Source: Hymenobacter translucens | GTDB lineage: Bacteria; Bacteroidota; Bacteroidia; Cytophagales; Hymenobacteraceae | Assembly: GCF_020685205.1 (NCBI RefSeq) | Contig: NZ_JAJERB010000001.1 | Span: 744,001-808,000, forward strand | DNA: 64,000 nucleotides | Direction: 5' to 3' | In this document: in pieces, positions 16,482 to 23,916 of the stretch | How the letters are laid out: the number at the start of each line of letters is the position of its first letter | Position numbering within the stretch: position 1 is the stretch's first letter | Notes under the pieces: model-generated | Seen by the model: only the letters and a program-made list of their open reading frames with translations | Databases searched by the model: none | What the model was told of the DNA's origin: nothing | Made by a program: the position numbers and the translations under genes

Positions 16482-18908
16482 ATGAAGCACTTCTTCTCTT
16501 TCCTGATTGTATTGTCGCTTTTCCTCGCGGCCCGCCCGGGCCGGAGCCAGGATGCCGGGGTGCTGACGGGCATTGCCAAGGATGAAAAAGGCGCGGCGGT
16601 AGGCTTCGCCAACGTAGCCGTGCTGCAAGGCGCTACCGCCACCGTGGTAACCGGAACAGTGGCCGATGAGCGCGGAGCGTTTACGATCAAAGCCCCGGCC
16701 GCCGGCTCCTACCGCCTACGCATCACGGCCCTGGGCTTCGTAACGCAGGAAACCCCGGTTTTTGAGCTGGACCCCGCGACCGGCAGAAACTTCGGTACAC
16801 TGACATTGCTGGTGGATGCCAAGCAGCTGGCCCAGGTCAACATTGTGGCGCTGCGGCCCACGATTGTGCAGGAGGCCGACCGCATGGTAGTGACGGTGGA
16901 GGGCACGGCCATGGCGGCCGGCAATACGGCCTATAGCGTGCTGGCAAAGTCTCCGGGGGTCTTTATCGACCAGGAAGGCAACATCCAGCTGAACGGCAAA
17001 AGCGGAGTGACCGTGATGATAGACGGCAAGCTCACCTACCTCTCGTCCCAGGACCTGCGCAACATGCTGGAAGCCATGCCGGCCGCCAACCTCAAGAACA
17101 TTGAAATCATCACGAACCCCTCGGCCAAGTATGACGCGGAGGGCACGTCCGGCATTCTGAACCTGAACCTGCGCAAAAACACCCAGGGCGGACTCAACGG
17201 CAGCGTGTACGCAACCAGCAACTACAATTTCAAACAGCTCGGGCACTCCTACGGCGCCAACCTGAACTTCAAGCGCAAGCGCTGGAACGTGCTGCTGAAC
17301 CTCGACGGCTCCCGCCGGGTGGGCGGGCGCGACGCTACCTTCACCCGCATCTTCTACGGGGAGCAGGCCACGACCTACTTCGACCAGTCGGCCACGGGTA
17401 ACTTCACCTCCACAACCCCGCCCGTGCTCCGGCTCGGCGCCGACTACAGCCTGAATACGCGCCACAGCATCGGGTTTCTGGCCGCCTACACCACGCGCCG
17501 GGGCACCTCCGATTTCCTGACCGACACCTACCTGGGCCCCGCCCCGCAGGCCCCGGTCCGCTACATCGATGCCGACAACATCAGCACCCGCCGATCGGGC
17601 AACTCTACCCTCAACCTGCACTACAATGGCAAGCTCGACAGCACCGGCACCCTGCTTTCGGCCGACCTGGACTACGTGAAGATTAATGACCGCGGCGAAG
17701 CCGACTTCTACAACTACTACACCGAGCTGCCCTCCGGACTGAAAACGCAGAACTTTGAGTACACGAACACCCTGAGCAACCTGGACATTTACTCGGCGAA
17801 AGCCGACTTTACCCGTCCGCTGGGGAAAGGACACAAGCTGGAAGCCGGCCTGAAAGCCAGCCAGGTGACGGCCGACAACGACTCCCGGTTTTACTTCAAC
17901 AATGCCGGCCGGGTGCTGGACCCGCTGCGCACCAACCATTTCAACTACCAGGAAGGCATCCGGGCGGCCTACGTGAACTGGAGCGGCCCGGCTTCGCCCA
18001 GCTTTTCCGTGCAGGCGGGCCTGCGCCTGGAAAACACCAGTTCGGTGGGCGAGTCGTACACGACCGGGGAAGTAACCCGGCGCCGCTACCTGAATTTATT
18101 TCCGAGCGTTTTTGTGCAGCAGAAGGTCACCGACAGCTACGGCATCAACTACAGCTACAGCCGCCGCCTGACCCGCCCGAACTACGGCAACCTGAACCCA
18201 TTCCGCTTTTACCGGGACCCCTACACCTACGAGCGGGGAAACCCCTTCCTGCGGCCCCAGTACACGCACGCCTTTAAAGTGACGCACTCCTTTAAAAAGA
18301 TGTACAGCCTGGCGCTAAGCTACGACTACCAGACCGCCGTCATTTCCGAGGTGCCCATCCTCGATACGGAGGCGGCCACCACCATCTATACCACCGACAA
18401 CCTGGATACCGGCCACCTGCTGGGGGTAGCGCTGGTGGCTCCGTACAAGATTGCGAAGTGGTGGGACACCCAGAATACCGCGCTGGTTTCGTATCGCAAG
18501 TTCAGCACCAACGCCACCAACGGCGCCCTCACCAACGAGCGGCTTTACTACATGGTGCAGTCCAACCACACCTTCCTGCTGCCCGCCAAAGCCCGGCTGG
18601 AGGTGGAAGCCCGGTACCTGGGCCCCACGGCTTCGGGTCTGTACCAGATTGCGCCCATGCACTGGGTGGGCGTCGCCCTCAAGAAAAGCTTCCTGAAAGA
18701 GAAACTTGACGTGGGCGTGAACGTGAACGACATCTTCAAGGGCTACCGCTACCGGTTCAGCACCAACATCAACGGCAACGTCAACGACTTCGACCAGTAC
18801 TTCCGCTTCCGCAGCGTCGGGCTGTCGCTACGCTACAGCTTCAGCCGGGGCGAGAAGGTGGACGCCAAGCAGGCCAAGAGCCTGGAGGAAGTGAACCGGG
18901 CGAATTAG
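16482..18908 (+). CDS. TonB-linked outer-membrane receptor with carboxypeptidase-regulatory domain
   Basis: 808 residues. Signal peptide 1-22 (FLIVLSLFLAARPGRSQ), a carboxypeptidase-regulatory-like beta domain about 25-110, plug about 115-230 with VMIDGKLTYLSSQDL and SAKYDAEGTSGILNL, then a long outer-membrane barrel of the OMP_b-brl_3 type ending in an aromatic strand (GLSLRYSFSRGE). The family takes up siderophores, peptides or glycans, or acts in signalling; the ligand is unknown. No SusD partner follows, so it is not a PUL receptor. A terminator lies directly after the stop. Confidence 0.87.
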   Translation: MKHFFSFLIVLSLFLAARPGRSQDAGVLTGIAKDEKGAAVGFANVAVLQGATATVVTGTVADERGAFTIKAPAAGSYRLRITALGFVTQETPVFELDPATGRNFGTLTLLVDAKQLAQVNIVALRPTIVQEADRMVVTVEGTAMAAGNTAYSVLAKSPGVFIDQEGNIQLNGKSGVTVMIDGKLTYLSSQDLRNMLEAMPAANLKNIEIITNPSAKYDAEGTSGILNLNLRKNTQGGLNGSVYATSNYNFKQLGHSYGANLNFKRKRWNVLLNLDGSRRVGGRDATFTRIFYGEQATTYFDQSATGNFTSTTPPVLRLGADYSLNTRHSIGFLAAYTTRRGTSDFLTDTYLGPAPQAPVRYIDADNISTRRSGNSTLNLHYNGKLDSTGTLLSADLDYVKINDRGEADFYNYYTELPSGLKTQNFEYTNTLSNLDIYSAKADFTRPLGKGHKLEAGLKASQVTADNDSRFYFNNAGRVLDPLRTNHFNYQEGIRAAYVNWSGPASPSFSVQAGLRLENTSSVGESYTTGEVTRRRYLNLFPSVFVQQKVTDSYGINYSYSRRLTRPNYGNLNPFRFYRDPYTYERGNPFLRPQYTHAFKVTHSFKKMYSLALSYDYQTAVISEVPILDTEAATTIYTTDNLDTGHLLGVALVAPYKIAKWWDTQNTALVSYRKFSTNATNGALTNERLYYMVQSNHTFLLPAKARLEVEARYLGPTASGLYQIAPMHWVGVALKKSFLKEKLDVGVNVNDIFKGYRYRFSTNINGNVNDFDQYFRFRSVGLSLRYSFSRGEKVDAKQAKSLEEVNRAN

Positions 18909-18931
18909 GCCCGGTTGGCGGGCCGGTTTTT
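18908..18931 (+). terminator. Terminator after outer-membrane receptor
   Basis: GGCCCG/CGGGCC hairpin with a five-base loop, then GGTTTTT, starting at the stop codon. Confidence 0.6.
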
Positions 18932-19041
18932 CGCGGACTCTTGCCTGCCATGCCTGCGAAGCTGTACATTCGCTGCTCAGGGGTTAACAAAGCTTCCCTA
19001 TACCGGGTTGCTACCTTAATTCCCCTGTTCAACGCTTTGTA

Positions 19042-19467
19042 ATGCAGCTTTTAATTTCGTACCCCTACCTAGACTTGTACTTGCACCAAGGCACTTCACG
19101 TGCCATTGAAGCCCAGTGGAAAGGCTTCGTTGGCAGCACCGTGCTGCGCCAGGCTACCCTGGAATGCGTAGACCACGCCCGTGCGCACGGCATCACCGGC
19201 TGGATTGCCGATGACCGCCTGCTGGGACCGGTTCGCCCGATTGACCTGCAGTGGATTGCCACAGAAGTATTGCCGCAGTTGGTGGTTGTGGGGCTCAAGC
19301 GGTTCGCCCGCATCGAGGCCATTGATCCGCTCAACAAGATGCTCATTGGTCAGGCCCAGGAAACGGCGCAGCAGCACCTCCCCTTCGAGCTGCAGGCCTT
19401 CACCGACCTGGACGCGGCCCGGTCCTGGGCTTGCGGCTATGTTGATGCGACTGATACGTCGCGTTAA
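19042..19467 (+). CDS. Unknown STAS/SpoIIAA-like protein
   Basis: 141 residues. I do not recognise a named family. Alternating strands and helices (LLISYPYLDLYLHQGT, ITGWIADDRLLGPVRPIDLQW, VVVGLKRFARIEAIDP, ELQAFTDLDAARSWACGY) follow the pattern of SpoIIAA-like STAS proteins common in Cytophagales, including the closing helix with DLDAARSW. No signal peptide or membrane segment. Followed by a strong terminator. Confidence 0.6.
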   Translation: MQLLISYPYLDLYLHQGTSRAIEAQWKGFVGSTVLRQATLECVDHARAHGITGWIADDRLLGPVRPIDLQWIATEVLPQLVVVGLKRFARIEAIDPLNKMLIGQAQETAQQHLPFELQAFTDLDAARSWACGYVDATDTSR

Positions 19468-19550
19468 TCCGCCTGAAGCGCAAATTCTGACCTGCAGTAG
19501 CTGAAAAAGCGGAAGAGCCGAACCCTGCCCTCGGCACCGATTACGAAACA

Positions 19551-19587
19551 AAAAAGCCGCTTCTACACGATGTAGAAGCGGCTTTTT
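19551..19587. terminator. Bidirectional terminator between unknown gene and tRNA
   Basis: Perfect 17-bp inverted repeat AAAAAGCCGCTTCTACA with a CGA loop, T runs on both strands; ends the 19042 gene on plus and the tRNA on minus. Confidence 0.9.
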
Positions 19588-19589
19588 TG

Positions 19590-19663
19590 TGGGCCCAACT
19601 GGAATCGAACCAGTGACCTACTGATTATGAGTCAGTTGCTCTAACCGATTGAGCTATAGGCCC
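19590..19663 (-). tRNA. tRNA with CAT anticodon (elongator Met or Ile2)
   Basis: 73 bases plus discriminator A fold as a full cloverleaf: acceptor GGGCCTA/TGGGCCC, D arm GCTC/GAGC, anticodon stem ACTGA/TCAGT with loop CTCATAA (anticodon CAT), T arm ACTGG-TTCGATT-CCAGT. CCA is not encoded. Whether it is elongator Met or lysidine-modified Ile cannot be settled by eye. Promoter box on the minus strand lies about 35 bp upstream. Confidence 0.93.
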
Positions 19664-19697
19664 GGCACAAACCAACCATAGACTGGTTTGGGCACTG

Positions 19698-19729
19698 CAA
19701 ATCTACCAACTTCGCGGCTGGATTCCCAA
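19698..19729 (-). promoter_or_regulatory. Promoter of tRNA(CAT)
   Basis: Minus strand TTG (19727-19729), 21 bp spacer, TAGATTTG (19698-19705): a good Bacteroidota sigma-ABfr-type promoter, placed 34 bp before the tRNA. Confidence 0.6.
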
Positions 19730-19776
19730 GTTTTAGTTTGGCAGCGGCCGTGCCGGTTGCCCCAACCCGTTTAGCT

Positions 19777-20430
19777 ATGCCCCCCCGCTTGCCCAACCTG
19801 CTGTTCGACTTCGGCGGCGTTATCATCAACATCGACTACCAGCTCACCCTGCAAGCCATGCGTGCCCTGAGTTCAGCGGGTACGACTATCGAATTCACCC
19901 AGCAGCAGCAGTCAGAGCTGTTCGATAACCTCGAAACGGGGCGGCTCACGCCCGACGAGTTTCGGGACGGGCTGCGTCGGAGCTACGACCTGCAGACCAC
20001 CGACGCCCAGCTCGACGAGGCCTGGAACGCTATGCTGCTCGATGTGCCCGCCGAGCGGCTGACGCTGCTGCGGGAGCTCCGCGCCCAGGGCTATCAGACG
20101 GCCCTGCTCAGCAATACCAACGCGGTGCACATCGGCGAAATCAATGAGCGGCTGGCCCGGCAGTACGGGCACCGGCAGGGCATTGCCGACGAGCTGGACC
20201 GGGTGTTCTACTCCCAGCAGGTAGGGCTGCGCAAGCCGGGGGAGGAAATTTTCCGGCACGTGCTGCGCGAAATGAACTGGCGGGCCGAAGAAACTCTTTT
20301 CATCGAAGACAGTTTGCAGCATATCGAAACGGCGCGGCGCCTGGGCTTCCGGACGCTGTTTCTCGCGCCCCCACTTACCCTGACCGAAGCCCTTCCCGCC
20401 GCCCTTCGTGCCTTCGCCCATCCAGCCTGA
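19777..20430 (+). CDS. HAD-family phosphatase (subfamily IA)
   Basis: 217 residues from ATG 19777. Motif I LLFDFGGVIINIDY, motif II LLSNTNAVH, motif III Lys in VGLRKPGEEIF, motif IV FIEDSLQHIETA. The FDFGGV variant (second Asp replaced by Gly) is the YihX/epoxide-hydrolase-N branch, which includes alpha-D-glucose-1-phosphate phosphatase. Soluble cytoplasmic enzyme. Its stop overlaps the start of the downstream site-2 protease by 23 bp, so the pair is translationally linked. Confidence 0.87.
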   Translation: MPPRLPNLLFDFGGVIINIDYQLTLQAMRALSSAGTTIEFTQQQQSELFDNLETGRLTPDEFRDGLRRSYDLQTTDAQLDEAWNAMLLDVPAERLTLLRELRAQGYQTALLSNTNAVHIGEINERLARQYGHRQGIADELDRVFYSQQVGLRKPGEEIFRHVLREMNWRAEETLFIEDSLQHIETARRLGFRTLFLAPPLTLTEALPAALRAFAHPA

Positions 20431-21619
20431 CCACTTCTCCCCTGCCGCCGACGCGGACGCGGCCTTCGTGCGCTACGAGCGCCCGGCCCCGACCCGGTGG
20501 CGGACGTACCTGCTCCACCTGCTGCTGTTTCTGCTTACCCTGGTCACGACTACCCTGGCCGGCGCGGAGTGGATGACGGGCAAGCAGTTTTTCGAAATGC
20601 ACGATCAGGTGCGGCTGACCGGCTGGCTGACCCAACCGGAAATCCTGCGCGGACTGTGGTTTTCAGTGCCGTTTCTGGGCATGCTGACGGTGCATGAGTT
20701 CGGGCACTACTTCATGGCCCGGCACTACCGGGTGCGGGCTACCCTGCCCTACTACATTCCATTCTTCACCGGTTATTTTAATACGATCGGCACGTTCGGG
20801 GCCGTCATCCGCATTAAGGACCGGATTTTCTCCCGCAAGGAATTCTTCGACATCGGCCTGGCCGGTCCGCTGGCGGGCTTTCTGGTGGCGGTGGCGGTTC
20901 TGGTCTACGGCTTCACCCACCTGCCCGACCCGGTCGCCTACGTGCAGCAGGTGCACCCGGAATACCGCCCCCTCGGAGCCAACTACGCCCTGGCCTACCA
21001 CGGAATCCAGGAGATGACGCTGAGCAAGCCCCTGCTGTATCGGCTGCTGGAGCTTTGGCTCGCCGACCCCGCCCGCCTGCCCCACGCCAATGAGCTGCTC
21101 CATTACCCGGTGCTGATGGCCGGGGCCCTCGCGCTGTTCTTCACCGCCCTGAACCTGCTGCCCATCGGCCAGCTCGACGGGGGCCACATCCTGTACGGGC
21201 TGCTGGGCTACCGCCGCTTCAACCAGCTAACGGTGGTACTCTTTATCGGATTCATTTTCTACGCCGGGCTGGGCCTATTCACCCTACAAACTTCGGCCGA
21301 CGACTGGCTGTACTGGGGCCTGCCCTACCTGCTTTATCTGACGCTGGTATTCCGGCGGGTGCTGCCCACGCCCCGGCGCGGCCTGCTGCTGTCGTTAGGC
21401 GTGTGGGCGGCCCAGGTCGCGCTGGCCACCGCGGTACCGGGACTGCTGGGCAACCCGGCTTGGCTGGTGTTTGGTCTGCTGCTGGGCCGGGTCACGGGCA
21501 TCTTCCACCCACCGGCGGTGGATGAGCGGCCGTTAAGTTTTGGCCGCAAGGTGCTGGGCTGGCTGATGCTTGCTATTTTTGTTCTGTGTTTTTCTCCGTC
21601 ACCGTTTCGGTGGTTTTAG
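20408..21619 (+). CDS. Site-2 protease family M50 membrane metalloprotease
   Basis: 403 residues, about seven membrane segments. Zinc site HEFGH at residues 96-100 and second motif NLLPIGQLDGGH (about 245-256) with the Asp ligand. The arrangement resembles plant EGY/FtsH-independent S2P-like proteases and Bacteroidota homologs without PDZ domain. It cleaves membrane-embedded substrates; target unknown. Overlaps the HAD gene; the next unknown membrane gene starts about 30 bp after its stop. Confidence 0.9.
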   Translation: MPSPIQPDHFSPAADADAAFVRYERPAPTRWRTYLLHLLLFLLTLVTTTLAGAEWMTGKQFFEMHDQVRLTGWLTQPEILRGLWFSVPFLGMLTVHEFGHYFMARHYRVRATLPYYIPFFTGYFNTIGTFGAVIRIKDRIFSRKEFFDIGLAGPLAGFLVAVAVLVYGFTHLPDPVAYVQQVHPEYRPLGANYALAYHGIQEMTLSKPLLYRLLELWLADPARLPHANELLHYPVLMAGALALFFTALNLLPIGQLDGGHILYGLLGYRRFNQLTVVLFIGFIFYAGLGLFTLQTSADDWLYWGLPYLLYLTLVFRRVLPTPRRGLLLSLGVWAAQVALATAVPGLLGNPAWLVFGLLLGRVTGIFHPPAVDERPLSFGRKVLGWLMLAIFVLCFSPSPFRWF

Positions 21620-21647
21620 AAGCCGGCAGGAGCCGGATTACTTACCT

Positions 21648-22277
21648 GTGTTTTTAGAACAACGTCAGCTTACGCGCACCACGCAGCTGGCTCTGCGGCC
21701 CCATGGCCTGTACGTATGCGAGCGGACCCGGCAGGGCAAAACCGTGCTGGAGTTCGAACTGCCCTACGAGGAAGTGCTGCCCGTACGGGTAGAGCGGACC
21801 AATACCACACCCCAGCTTCAGTGGCTGCCCCTGGGTTTATTCTGGCTTGTCGCCAGCCTGCTACGCCAGGCGGGCCCGGCCAGTGAGCTTTCGACTCTGG
21901 ACTGGCTTTTAACCTTTGGTGTTGGCATTGCCCTGATCGGCCTGTACCTGTATGCCCGCAATAACTGGTGGCAGCACTTTATTCTGCGTACGGCCCGGGC
22001 CAACGTCCACCTGGCCGACCGCGGCAGTCAACGGCAGGCGCTGGACAACTTTGCCCAGGCCCTGGACCAGCGGGCCAAAACCTATCTGCGCGAACATTAC
22101 AGCCGGGTAAATCCGCTGGGAATCATTGAACCCCAGCTCAGCCGCCTGCGCTGGCTGCAGGAGCTCGACGTGGTAACCGAAGCCGAAGCCCGGGCCCTCA
22201 CCATCCGCCTGACCGGCCGTCCCGAAGAAACGCTGAAAGGCATGGGCCACGAGCTGGAAGCACCCTACTGCAACTAA
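21648..22277 (+). CDS. Unknown membrane-associated protein
   Basis: 209 residues if it starts at the GTG at 21648 (VFLEQRQLTRTTQ); an in-frame ATG-type start at 21570 would overlap the protease gene and add a peptide that reads like its shadow. An N-terminal PH-like strand region (LALRPHGLYVCERTRQGKTV) precedes two hydrophobic stretches (LPLGLFWLVASLL, WLLTFGVGIALIGLYLYA) and a soluble helical C-terminus. No family recognised. Likely in one transcript with the HAD phosphatase and M50 protease. Confidence 0.6.
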   Translation: MFLEQRQLTRTTQLALRPHGLYVCERTRQGKTVLEFELPYEEVLPVRVERTNTTPQLQWLPLGLFWLVASLLRQAGPASELSTLDWLLTFGVGIALIGLYLYARNNWWQHFILRTARANVHLADRGSQRQALDNFAQALDQRAKTYLREHYSRVNPLGIIEPQLSRLRWLQELDVVTEAEARALTIRLTGRPEETLKGMGHELEAPYCN

Positions 22278-22517
22278 CTACTTAGCCATTAGCTTTAAGC
22301 TATTAGCTGTTAGCCTTTATCCTGATAAACAACAGCTTACTCGCTACTTATTACTTGTTTGGTTTTCTCCGATGACTTAAGCGGGGTGGCATTTTTGGCA
22401 TCAGGGTTATGCTCTATCCAAAGAAAAAAGCCCATTCCGCACCGCGCAGAATGGGCTTTCTTAATTCAGAACAAAAGCTAAAAGCCATCAGCTGGTAGCT
22501 AACAGCCGATAAAAATC
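22278..22517. repeat. Low-complexity inverted arms around pgk terminator
   Basis: TTAGCTATTAGCTGTTAGCC-like words at 22281-22315 and their complement (GGTAGCTAACAGCC) at 22470-22512 face each other across the pgk terminator, from one stop codon to the next. Confidence 0.45.
22427..22459 (-). terminator. Terminator of pgk
   Basis: Hairpin AAGCCCATTC/GAATGGGCTT; on the minus strand it is followed by TTTTTTC. Lies 59 bp after the pgk stop. Confidence 0.85.
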
Positions 22518-23714
22518 CTATCGTCCTTCCAGCGCGGCTACGCCGGGCAGCTCCTTGCCTTCCATGTACTCGAGCAGGGCGCCGCCGCCGGTGCTGATGT
22601 AGGAAACCTGTTCGGTGTAGCCCATCTGGTTAACGGCCGCGGCCGAGTCGCCGCCCCCGATCAGGGAAAAGGCGCCGTTAGCAGTAGCATCGGCAATGGC
22701 CTGGGCCACGAACTGGGTGCCGGCCGCGAAGTTCGACATCTCAAACACGCCCATCGGGCCGTTCCACAGGATGGTTTTGGACTGGCGGATAATGCCGGCA
22801 AACAGCTCCCGCGACTCCGGGCCGATGTCGAGGCCCATCCAGGTGGCCGGAATGTGGTGGTTGCTGGCCACGTCCACGTCGGCATCGTTGGCGAAGCGGT
22901 TGGCAATCAGGCTGTCGACCGGCAGCACCAGGTTTACGCCCTTGTCCTTGGCTTTCTGAATCAGGCTGAGCGCCAGACCCAGCTTGTCGGCCTCCAACAA
23001 AGAGGAGCCGATTTCGCCGCCCTGGGCTTTGGCGAAGGTATAGGCCATGCCCCCGCCGATGAGCAGGTTGTCGACCTTGTCGAGCAGCTGCTCGATGATC
23101 ATGATCTTATCGGAAATCTTGGCCCCGCCCATGATGGCGGTGAACGGATGCTCGGGGCTGGTGAGCACACGCTGGGCGTTGGCCAGCTCCCCGTGCAGCA
23201 GGTAGCCCGCTACCCGGTTTTCGGGGGTGAAGCTCTGGGCAATAACAGCCGTGGAGGCGTGGCGGCGGTGGGCCGTACCGAAAGCGTCGTTCACGTACAC
23301 GTCGCCGAGCTGGCTCAGGCGCTGGGCAAAGGCTTCGTCGCCGGCTTCCTCCTGGGGGTAGAAGCGCACGTTGTCGAGCAGCAGCACCTCGCCGGGCTGT
23401 AGGCCAGCGGCCATCTGCGCGGCTTCGTCGCCCAGCACGTCGCCCGAGAACTTCACCGGCGCGCCGTACTCTTCGGACAGACGGCTTTGAATATGGCGCA
23501 GGGAGTACTTATCCTCGGGGCCACCCTTGGGCCGGCCCAGGTGGGACAGCAGCACTACCGAGCCCCCATCGGCCAGAATCTTGCGGATGGTGGGCGTAGC
23601 GGCCCGGATGCGCGTGTCGTCGGTGATGCGGAAGTCTTTGTCGAGGGGTACGTTGAAGTCAACGCGTACCACGGCCCGCTTGCCGGCGAAGTTGTACTGG
23701 TCGAGGGTTTGCAT
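22518..23714 (-). CDS. pgk: Phosphoglycerate kinase
   Basis: 398 residues from ATG 23714 ([20 protein letters not shown]). Transfers phosphate from 1,3-bisphosphoglycerate to ADP in glycolysis. Signature RVDFNVPL near the start, [30 protein letters not shown], and the nucleotide-site WNGPMGVFE and GGGDSAAAV. Full length. Single gene with its own terminator; a longer in-frame start at 23831 is not needed. Confidence 0.97.
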   Translation of the reverse strand: MQTLDQYNFAGKRAVVRVDFNVPLDKDFRITDDTRIRAATPTIRKILADGGSVVLLSHLGRPKGGPEDKYSLRHIQSRLSEEYGAPVKFSGDVLGDEAAQMAAGLQPGEVLLLDNVRFYPQEEAGDEAFAQRLSQLGDVYVNDAFGTAHRRHASTAVIAQSFTPENRVAGYLLHGELANAQRVLTSPEHPFTAIMGGAKISDKIMIIEQLLDKVDNLLIGGGMAYTFAKAQGGEIGSSLLEADKLGLALSLIQKAKDKGVNLVLPVDSLIANRFANDADVDVASNHHIPATWMGLDIGPESRELFAGIIRQSKTILWNGPMGVFEMSNFAAGTQFVAQAIADATANGAFSLIGGGDSAAAVNQMGYTEQVSYISTGGGALLEYMEGKELPGVAALEGR

Positions 23715-23879
23715 GAAGAATGGGGTGAGGATGAGGGTTGGTATACGGTTCGGAGCCGCGTAGTTCGGGAGTTTTGGCCGGGGAAGCAAAATGCGCGGGC
23801 GTTTTGCCCCCGGCACGGCTTTGCCGTTCAAGTCCTGACCTGACCTACTCTATCCCCGATTGCGGCGCGGACGGCCCGT

Positions 23880-23908
23880 TTTGCCGCCTCCAAAAAACTG
23901 TACCTTTG
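23880..23908 (+). promoter_or_regulatory. Promoter of the double ddl gene
   Basis: TTTG at 23880-23883, 17-bp spacer, TACCTTTG at 23901-23908; start codon nine bases further. This close spacing implies a nearly leaderless mRNA. Confidence 0.6.
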
Positions 23909-23916
23909 CCCTACGT

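Noticed and set aside
16716..17939. 407-codon open frame antisense to the TonB receptor
   Set aside because: Composition and codon pattern are those of a shadow frame; no domain or start signal.
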